64,000 bases of DNA. Source: Usnea hakonensis. Its lineage: Eukaryota; Ascomycota; Lecanoromycetes; Lecanorales; Parmeliaceae. The notes beneath the pieces were generated by a model that had not been told where the DNA came from, ran no database searches, and saw nothing but the letters and a program-made list of their open reading frames with translations. Where the stretch lies: positions 186,001 through 250,000 of the forward strand of contig BLJB01000039.1 in assembly GCA_013423325.1 (NCBI GenBank). Reading direction: 5' to 3'. This document shows, piece by piece, positions 55,788-64,000 of this stretch (positions are counted from its first letter, which is position 1; the number at the start of each line of letters is the position of its first letter). A program made the position numbers and the translations under genes.

Positions 55788-58700
55788 TCAATCATCATCA
55801 CTATCCACCAGCACGGCGACTCTTCCCCTTCTCCGAGCTTTGGATACCCAGATATCGTCTTCATCGTCCTCCTCCCCATCCATCGCATCTAAAGATCTTT
55901 CAGGAACCTTCGCGGCGCCCTCTTGCGAGGAAGAAGGTTCAAGCTGTGCTGGATCACTGGCGGCTTTCGATGACAAAGATGGGCCAACGAGCGGAGGCGA
56001 TGACAAGGGCGTGATCTCATCTTCGCTCTCGGCACTAGAGATGGATTGTGCTCGACGAGGTGGTGATGAAGAACTATTATCCGTAACCATATCCGCATCA
56101 TCCTCACTTCCGTCGTTGCTCGAGCTGCTACCCGTCTTTTTCCTCTTCCTACCACTTGCTCCCTCGCCATGAGCGCTCTTCCGCTTTCTGCTCGTTTTCG
56201 AGCTTCCTGCTGTAGGTTTTACAGGCTCACCCTCAATCTTCTTCTTGACCCTCCCAGCAGCAAATGCCTCCCTGATCTTTTCTCCTTGCCCTTTTCTCCG
56301 CATCTCCTCTCTCGCAAAGAACGCTCGATCGCGCTCTTCATCGCTCTCGTCATCGCTATCTCTGATAAACTCGGCACTTTTGACCATCTTCGCCTTCTCC
56401 AGGTCCGCTTTGTGCCTCGCTTTGCGTCTTGCTTCTAGTGTCTCGTCGTCAAGCTCGATAGGGTTAGAGTTGCGGCGTTTTCGGCGTTTCGCTTTGAGCG
56501 CGTCGAGCGCCTTGTGATGAGCATTGGGTCTGTCGACAGGACCGCTGAACGGGAAGAGAAAGTCATTCTCTGCGTCAACGTCGCTTCCGATACCATCACC
56601 CTCGGAGTCATCGTCGTACTCTGCTCTCTCTGCCTTCTTGGTAGGCTTACGGCGGAGCATTGCTTCCGCTGACAAAGGGTCGTCGTCACCGTAGTCGAAG
56701 ATAGGGTTCTTGCGGTGCTGCTCTATTACTTCGTGCGTATGTTGGAGATCTGCAGAACTGAGAGAGGAAGGAATGATCCAGGTAGCTTTAGGCTCATCTT
56801 CGATACCCAGACGCTCCATGCCAGACAGGGTCATCAGGAGACGGAGTCTGGCTTCTTTGAAGATGGCGGTGCGTAAAGAGTCGGTGTCTGGTGTGACTAT
56901 TATCGAAGGCGCTTTCGACGTGGTATCAGGTTGGTCTGCTGGTGTTTCTGATTCTAACTGGACTTGAGACTGGGACCGAGCTTGCCGAGCTAAAGCTTCG
57001 GATTCCCAAGACTGGCGCTCCTCCGCTGCCGATGAGATTGTCTTGGATACCCAATCGACCTGTTCAAGTTTCTCGTCGTAGAGGACTGCCACTATAACGC
57101 CAATTTGCTCTTCGATAGTCATCGACCCTCGCACTTCTAGTGTAGCTGGTGGTCTTGGTTTGGAAGAGGTAGTCTGCTTATCATAGCCGTATTCAAGGTA
57201 ATAGGTGGTAGATTTTATCTTGCTAAATAGCAACTCGACTGCCAGCTCTGGTCTCTGCTCGAGTTTCTTGATCAACTTCTTGACTAATTGCCTTACCAGT
57301 TCATCCCACTCCCTAAATATTGGACTAGCTGAGTCAAGACCCTGAGGTCCTTTGATCATCTTGTTGAACAGAGCAATAATATCGAGTCGAAAGAGCATGA
57401 CGCTGAGATCCTGCTTGAAGGCGACGCGGTAGAAAAATCGATGAGCACGTTTCAGCTGCTCAGTGTCGAGATCGCTAAAGTATTTGGTAAAGGAGACGAA
57501 AGTATCGACGCAGGCTTGAGTCATGAATTTGGCAGCGAAGCGGGTGAAATCAAATTTACGTTCTCGAGACACTCGCTCCGCTTCAGCGACATCCTCCATC
57601 TCAGAAGCCTCATCTTCGTCATCTTCATTTGGCTTTTCGCGTTGCTTTACGGCAGCCTTTTTAGATTTCCGCGCCCTTCGACGTGATCGCACTTGCAGGT
57701 CGACGTTTTCTCGAGAGTAACGTTCGAGCATCCGTAGGAAAACATGCGAAAGCTCAGTACAAGAGTCCAGGTATCCAAATCCTTGGTCTTTGTAGCCTCG
57801 GAGCATGGCAATAGTTCTGTCATGCGTTGTCTCTTCGTAGAATATGCGGTTCTGTATGTTCTCTGCGATCTCCTGATCCTCGTCTAGCGGGGACTCGGCC
57901 ATGTCTTGGACTATCAGGAGGATCTGGGTAAAGCACCGCATACCTGCTTGAACCTCTCGCCACGACTTCAGATCCAGGCGATCTTGCATGAAACGATTCA
58001 ACAGGATGAAAGACTCCTGATTCAAAACCGTAGCTATCAATGCGAAGCTGTCGATCTCGAATGTTTCTTCAAGTCTCTTGTCCCTTTTTCTCTTCTCTAC
58101 CTCTTTCTTCTTTCTTCGTCGCATACGTTCAGCTTCGAGGAACCAGGAGACAAGGTAGAAAAATTGCGGCTGATGGGCCTCAAGGACTCGCTCAGCTTCT
58201 CGTTCGATGGCCCTTCGAATGTGGTTAAATAGGGGATTGAAACCAGAATCTAGGAACTCTTCTACAAAGGCGCGAAGATGGGCACTTGCAGATTCCGTCA
58301 ATGACACTGGCATATCAAATCGGTCGTACGCTGGCTCTTCGTTCTTGACTCGCTGCCTTGGCTTGTTCCATTTCTTTGTCTGGTCCATCTTTGTCAATGT
58401 CTGCTGGCCATCTTTCAATACGTCCTGACCCGAAACCGTGGACACTTTCCCTGCATCATCACGCTTGACCCATATCATGGTCCCAAAACGATTGTGTCTG
58501 GTAGGAGCGTTCTTTGCGTAGCTTCTATGCATGCCAGCTTCTTGTGCCAACAAAGACTTGAGCTCATCGTCGTTCTTATTTCTTAGCTGTTTTTTGTCCA
58601 TAAATAGCTTGTCCACGTCCACACCTTTCAAAAGATGGAAGAGTACCTCCATAATAACCGTATCTTGCGTATTGAAGTCTTCGCCCATGTTCGAAGAGAT

Positions 58701-59428
58701 TGTGAGAAGCAAGGCAAGGACATCTTGGCGGTGGAGGGCGTCGATGGTAGCAGATCTCGATACTTCACCTTCCTTTCCTTCGTTTGGTAGGTTCTGTGGT
58801 GGGGATATCATGGTGACATTCCTGAAGAAGTACAAGAGTAGTTTGATGATGCCTTCATCACGAGAGCTTCGCTCGCCCATTGGAAGAGCGATCGAAGGTA
58901 GACCGATGCGGACTGCTGTTCGTAAAACGTTCTCCGATTCATGTTCGAGGATTGCGCGCTTGTAGGAGGTCTGTGCTAGTAAGAGGTATGGTACATGGCG
59001 ATGGTGGTTCACCGTCATCTGAGTATCATTCTTTTCGATTGGCCATGTCAATGGTACGAGGAGCTCCAAACACGCCAGTGCAATCTTTGACTTGATCTTG
59101 TCTTCCGTCGCCGCTTCAGGCCATGCTGCCAGGATCTCCAACAAATCGCCTTTGACCAGATTCGCTTCCGCAAGACACCGGGCCACATCCAACCGATTTG
59201 CCTTCTCATCGTGTAGCTTCAGCCATCTCTTAAGGTCCCTGAGACATGCCAATGCATCATCTCCGAGCACATAGCGGCCGTCTTCCTCTGCGCCGGTCCC
59301 ACCAAGCTATTTTGCTGTTAGCTTGAAAAGCATTTGTCAAAACCTCAACTTACGGCCGAGACGAGACTATAAACATATGCTCGGACTTCTGGGTCCACGG
59401 TATTGTGGGTAGGCTCTTCGACCTCCAT
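55788..59428 (-). CDS. TOF1: Replication fork protection component TOF1/Swi1 (Timeless), 1,197 residues
   Basis: Exon 1 (59428-59354, MEVEEPTHNTVDPEVRAYVY) and exon 2 (59306-55788) are joined by a 47-nt intron. The N-terminal TIMELESS domain is clear: LGDDALACLRDLKRWLK, KIALACLELLVPLTWPIE, YLLLAQTSYKRAIL, RDEGIIKLLLYFFRNV and NTQDTVIMEVLFHLLKGVD. The middle is helical, with FDFTRFAAKFMTQACVDTFV. The last 300 residues are a long disordered tail of alternating acidic and basic blocks (DDDSEGDGIGSDVDAEND, TSRKRKSAHGEG, ending VDSDDD). With Csm3/Tipin it stabilises stalled forks and activates the S-phase checkpoint. A 226-bp region separates it from the dehydrogenase gene on the other strand. Confidence 0.96.
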
Positions 59429-59654
59429 TTCATTGTGGTGTATTTGGTCACAAGAGAAAGAAAATCGAAGTCGAGATCCCAAGCACCTAGTTGTACGAGT
59501 ACGCGACTCCGGGGACGCGACGGACGCTAAGACGCGTTTGCCGAGGCATACGAGTAAAGTAAAGTCTTCTGCACTTCAAGAGTTCTTGCTCGCTCGAACA
59601 TTCAACCCTCTCGAATTCCCTCTAATGAGCATCTAAATACCCCTTGTATTTAAA
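59429..59654. promoter_or_regulatory. Shared divergent promoter, TOF1 / dehydrogenase
   Basis: Only 226 bp separate the two ATGs, which point away from each other, so the 5' leaders and core promoters must overlap or nearly so. No specific factor site was identified. Confidence 0.7.
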
Positions 59655-60740
59655 ATGTCTACCTCCGTCCTCGCCGGTCGACAGCTGGCTAATCTAGCCG
59701 GCAATGGGAGTCGACGCTCCTTCAGTAAGAGCTCAAATCTCTCGGCAGCAGCGGAAGTCAAACGACTGGGAGTAATTGGAGCTGGGCAGATGGTATGTGG
59801 AACAAATATAAACTGGGTTCAGAGATGAACATCGGAGGCTAATCCAAGGAGATCAGGGTCTAGGTATCGCACTTGTGGCAGCCCAGAAAGCCGGAGTGCC
59901 AGTGACACTGATCGATACCTCGCAAGCATCGCTGGACAAGGGAATGAAATTTGCGGGTGCGTCATCATTCATAGAGTCGTATACTCGCTGACAATGGCTA
60001 TAGACAAGCTTTTGGAGAAGGATGTGTCCAAGGAGCGGATTTCCCAATCACAAGCAGACTCAGCCCGCTCCTTGCTTTCGCCTTCCACCAAGATGGAAGA
60101 CCTTTCCAATGCCGACTTCGTGATCGAAGCTGTGCCTGAAGTGCCCTCGTTGAAAATCGATATCTTCTCTCAACTAGCCAAGATAGCCCCACCACATGCC
60201 ATTCTCGCCACCAACACTTCCTCCATCTCCATCACAAAGATAGCCGCAGCGACCACACCACCAGATAATCCCACAGATCTCGCGGCGGCGTCTCGAGTAA
60301 TCAGTACACACTTTATGAATCCCGTTCCTGTACAGAAAGGGGTCGAAATAATAAGTGGGTTGCAAACATCTCCTGAGACCCTGGAAACCGCTGTCGAGTT
60401 TTGCAAGCGCATGGGCAAGATCCCGTCACAATCTGCCGACTCACCGGGCTTCCTTGCTAATCGTATACTGATGCCCTATATCAACGAAGCAATAATATGC
60501 CTAGAGACAGGTGTGGGAACAAAAGAAGATATTGACAATATAATGAAGAACGGGACGAACGTGCCCATGGGACCACTACAATTGGCTGATTTTATTGGCA
60601 TTGACACGTGTTTAGCGATAATGAAGGTGCTACATGAAGAGACAGGAGACGGAAAGTATAGACCTGCAGTGTTGTTACGGAAGATGGTAGACGCGGGGTG
60701 GGTAGGAAAAAAGTGTGGAAAGGGGTTCTATGACTATTGA
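59655..60740 (+). CDS. 3-hydroxybutyryl/3-hydroxyacyl-CoA dehydrogenase, mitochondrial, 324 residues
   Basis: Exon 1 (59655-59792) encodes an Arg/Ser-rich mitochondrial presequence (MSTSVLAGRQLANLAGNG...SRRSFSKSS) and RLGVIGAGQM. Exon 2 (about 59855-59956) continues GLGIALVAAQKAGVPVTLID, completing the NAD fold. Exon 3 (60004-60740) has FVIEAVPE, ILATNTSSISIT, THFMNPVPVQKGVEII and SPGFLANRILMPYINEA, with the catalytic His in THFMNPV, and ends GWVGKKCGKGFYDY. It oxidises L-3-hydroxyacyl-CoA in short-chain beta-oxidation or amino-acid breakdown. Length matches the single-domain HBDH/HADH class. Exon 2 boundaries may be off by a base or two. Confidence 0.94.
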
Positions 60741-61247
60741 TTGAATGATCATATTGGTTGACGCTCAAATATCTTAGCAATCATATGACCTTATATGAAG
60801 TGTGCAACAGAGAAAGCTCGACAAATCAAGCGTCCTTAAGCAAAGGAAATGACTCACCACAGGAAAGGAGCATACCGGAAGCTTGGCTAGGAACAACAGC
60901 TCGAATCCACATGACGTACTACAAATAGAGTACGAGTGCTCGGCTACAGATAATTACTGGATGGAGCCTGCATCTATCATTACGAGGCCTCTGCAAGCGT
61001 GTCTGACTTTGGGGAAAGATCAACCTTGGTCCGCTTAACCGAAATCCTTCTGTCAGCTATCTCCGTTACTAGGATGCAGCCCATTCAACAACGGTAGCTT
61101 TCTCTACAATTGCCCGAAAGACCTATACACTCAGTTGCGACATCTTTTCAATTCAGCAATTGGCGCCAAGCAGATATCATAGCTCCCAAGCGTTCCAAAT
61201 ATCGTTTACCCCCAAATCTATCCCAACATCATTTTACTAGCTTGGCA
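60741..61247. other. Intergenic
   Basis: No gene recognised. The in-frame extension upstream of 61248 (to 61110) has no protein-like character. Confidence 0.5.
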
Positions 61248-62986
61248 ATGCTGTCCAACCCCTCTTTGCGGCCTTGGTTCCAATACGACAGTGCTATAAG
61301 TCGTGCGCCTGCCCCCGTCACTGATCCCCTAACAGCATTACCGCCAATTAAACCATGCTATGGCGGCAGCATAGGTGGTCAAGCTGTCAATTGTTCGGTA
61401 GTCTGCGAATACTCATATCTTTTGTTTGATCCCCAACATCTTTCTAATCTTGTAACGTGTGGTCTCTTGGGCTTCTGTGACTGCTCATGTGGTGCAGAAT
61501 GGCCAGATTCCTATCACGTCGCCATTTGACGCTGTGGGCTTGAACATATCCGGAATAGACAATACGGGCACTGGTGACGGCAGTCTCAGTATCTACGACG
61601 CTCCACTCCAAGAGAGTTTCGTCGAATGTTTTGCATCTTTCTATGCAGCGACCCACTCACTTACCAATAATATTACATCCACACCAAACGCTTGCAGTGC
61701 CACTGCTCTATTCCAGCAGCCAGGCCAGGTGGAGCCATGCTTCGCGGACATGTGTGCTCCAAGGACCTTAGACGCGGATCTTGGAGGGACCGGGATGGGC
61801 TTCAGAGAACCTTGCGGTACCGCTATTGCGCGCTAATACCGCAATCCAGGGTTTTGCCTCCCTCATCATTCAGTCCAGCATTGCAATAGTGACTTCAATC
61901 ATACTTTTGGCCCTCGTAACATGGCCAATGTCAAACAGTCACCGTGGGAAGAACCTTTTGCAGGCAATGATGATGGCTACGGTAGACTTCCAAATCGCCC
62001 AATGCTATTTCGCTGGAGCCATGCAAATTGCCGCCTTGGTCTTTACGAAACAAGACTTTCTGCTCATCCGATGGATTGCATCCCCTGAGCTGCTTGATGC
62101 GGGGCTGCTTTTTACCCTAGCTACAAACGGTTTTGTATCAACGGTACTGACATTGAGAGTAACCATTCAGTACGGAAAGGCAATCATGGTATCTTATCTT
62201 CCTGTGCTCCATTGTCTTCGTTATATCGACTGGCACGCTAGCGGCATCATCCAACGCCTGGTACGCCGCCGGTTTTGACCTCGATACGTCGTCCTTGATG
62301 TATGCGGAGACTTTATCGCATCGGATATGGCAACGGCATGGTGTGGATCGAACAATCTGTTTTTTACTCTCTCTGGATACAACCCTACAACTATCAACAA
62401 GGTCATCTGGGTGATGTGGGCCCACAGCTTACTGTGGTTAGCTTACTGCTTCTCCAAGACAATCCGTGCATCAGATCGCTTTCTGCCGGGGTCCTCCAAA
62501 CTCGGGTCTCTTTGCCAGCCTCGTCTTCGCATGGGCGCCTTGGGCAGTCATTTAAGCAAGGGACTCTTCCTCCTCACATGGTCACTATCACTCAGCTACC
62601 AACTCTGGCTCTACGCCATCATACTCCGCGGATCAATCACCAACCACACCTGGAGCTTTGGGCAGATCCTGCCAATCGTCGTCTGGGCACCCTGCCTCGT
62701 CGAACTCTTAAATCTAGAAATCAGTAAGTCTCCCTCCCACCTTCATAAGTTGACAGTATTAATGGGGTTTGGGTTTGCAGACGGTGTGTTCAAAGGCTCA
62801 GAATACAAATTCCCACCGTCACTGGCATTGGTCACGCTCGATTCCGCGGGATCCCTGCGTCGTGATGATGACTCCACGTCTCGTATTATCCCGCTTGCGG
62901 ATATGGCTGCTCGGCGCGCGGAGGTGGAGGATGAGAGCGGATCGGAGACGGGGAGGAGGGAGATGCAGCCCGAAGAGGGGGTATGA
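61248..62986 (+). pseudogene. Multi-pass membrane protein gene with several frame changes
   Basis: From ATG 61248, coding-like blocks follow one another in changing phases: a Cys-rich N-terminal ectodomain (IGGQAVNCSVVCEYSYLLFD, then LQESFVECFASFYAATHSL and EPCFADMCAPRTLDADLGGT), then hydrophobic helices (IVTSIILLALVTWP, WYLIFLCSIVFVISTGTLAAS, VIWVMWAHSLLWLAYCF, GLFLLTWSLSLSYQLWLYAII) and a charged cytosolic tail. The first change can be explained by a 46-nt intron 61456-61501 (GTAACG...GCAG). The second (near 61795) fits a 58-nt intron with a good branch and acceptor (ends 61852) but no GT donor. The changes at about 62180-62187 and 62290-62325 have no intron solution that I can see. The last intron, 62724-62780, is normal. 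About 480 residues are covered. Function is unknown; it is a fungal-specific membrane protein. Confidence 0.55.
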
Positions 62987-64000
62987 GTGCTTGACTATGC
63001 TTTTATCTTTGGGGACTGATTGATTTGGGCATTCGATCTGTATTTGTTGCATTGCGTGATTGGCATAAGAAATGGGGATAGATGGATATTTGTTGGGCGG
63101 TTGTTACTCGCTTTGTTGATTTACTCAGAATCGCATCGCAGATATACGCAATCTTTACCTCATATATATAAAGAAGCAATCCGTTTTATTAGGATACTAT
63201 GTGCATCAGAGTGCTAAGAGAATGTAGCAAAAGCCATGCATACACTACCCAATTCAATTCCTTCGAATTCATTTGCCCAAAATCGGGCTGCTTTTCAATC
63301 ACGTTAACATGAATTCGTACGTGGAATCAACGAAAACTCAGACGATGGTATGTCTGGGGTGTTTTGCATGACTACCTCGCCATCGTTCTAATTCTTACAT
63401 CGGACACCTCTGCACCATTTCTGCACTTTTCACACATGAGTTTTATTTATGAACTCGTAGCTACATTCTTTTGAAACAAGTCCTCTGCTTTGGAAGCGTG
63501 CAGTGTTGCTTTTTAGCCTTTTGGCGGGCGGGGAAGAGGAATTCGTTTATGTGAGGGAGTGGCGCGGATGTTTCTTTCAGGAGGGTAGGGGAAAGGAAAA
63601 GAGGGAGGAGGGAGAAAAATGGAGAGAGAGAGAGAGAGCTCGGGGTATTCAAGTCGAGGACACCGGGAGAGGGTTTCAGTCTTTGACTGCTCGCGTAAGC
63701 GGAAAAGGGAAATCTGGGACTGTACACTAGTTGGACAGCTGACAAAAAGAGGGGGAAGTCATGGTTGTGGAGTTGTAATTTAGCGTAATCTAAATGAGCA
63801 GGGAAGCTTTTGATTATGCGGTTTCCGGAACGGTAGCTGGGAGAGTGATGATGGAGAAGGTTTTTTGAATGCCAGCCCCAATCATTAGGTGGACGGATCG
63901 AATGGGATTCCTCGAGGCTGGAATGATAGTGGACGCTAGGCTTAGGCCTGTTACATGAGACGAGGTCCTGTTCAGTCGTGGGCAGAAACCTGACCATTGC
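62987..64000. other. Terminal spacer with a GA microsatellite
   Basis: GA run near 63619-63640. The minus-strand open frame 63997-63461 is Ser/Pro/Leu-rich because of the GA/TC tract and carries no motif, so I do not call it. Confidence 0.5.

Noticed and set aside
55889..58965. Many plus-strand open frames across TOF1
   Set aside because: They are antisense shadows of the long TOF1 frame with Ser/Leu-rich composition.
61456..61501. A definite frameshift near 61460 in the membrane gene
   Set aside because: A 46-nt GT-AG intron restores frame here, so this one change need not be an error.
63461..63997. Minus-strand 178-codon open frame at the window end
   Set aside because: Composition follows the GA/TC microsatellite (Ser/Leu/Pro runs); no motif and no splice logic.
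1..64000. CRISPR arrays, rRNA, tRNA, bacterial-type operons
   Set aside because: No regularly spaced repeats, no rRNA-like sequence, and no tRNA cloverleaf or B-box that I could confirm by eye; the window is eukaryotic.

Overview
The window is nuclear DNA of a filamentous ascomycete (Pezizomycotina; a leotiomycete is my guess, not shown by the sequence). The evidence is short GT-AG introns of mostly 45-70 bases with CTRAY-like branch sites, a HET-domain gene, a NACHT-type NLR, a sedolisin, a multicopper oxidase, and fungal forms of BPL1, MGM101, TFB2 and TOF1. I rebuilt the main genes exon by exon, requiring intact reading phase across every junction. Functional names rest on motifs and family knowledge; no database search was possible.

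Layout. 1-5 kb: the 3' end of an unknown basic protein gene, a repeat-rich spacer, then a secreted sedolisin protease on the minus strand. 5-19.8 kb: a gene-poor accessory stretch with decayed genes carrying in-frame TAG/TGA/TAA codons, an unknown four-exon gene, a small membrane protein and a small secreted HsbA-like protein. 19.8-36 kb: a DUF7025-type AAA ATPase, a large NACHT/ZZ-finger NLR, a multicopper oxidase and a HET-domain protein. 36.3-37.1 kb: an 838-bp element with 25-bp perfect terminal inverted repeats. 37.8-50.6 kb: an FSP1/AIFM2-like oxidoreductase, then two DUF7730-like paralogues on the minus strand and two on the plus strand, flanking the divergent housekeeping pair BPL1 and MGM101. 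50.9-60.7 kb: dense housekeeping genes: a hotdog thioesterase, TFIIH subunit TFB2, an unknown small gene, the replication-fork protein TOF1/Swi1, and a mitochondrial 3-hydroxyacyl-CoA-type dehydrogenase. 61.2-63 kb: a multi-pass membrane protein gene whose frame changes several times.

The most unusual signals are: an 8-nt microexon in the sedolisin gene between two clearly related 53-nt introns (an apparent 61-bp tandem duplication that includes an intron); a 13-nt microexon in the thioesterase; the 838-bp inverted-repeat element; the DUF7730 quartet with a conserved codon-splitting intron; a run of genes with single extra bases in homopolymers; and RIP-like stop codons confined to the accessory region.
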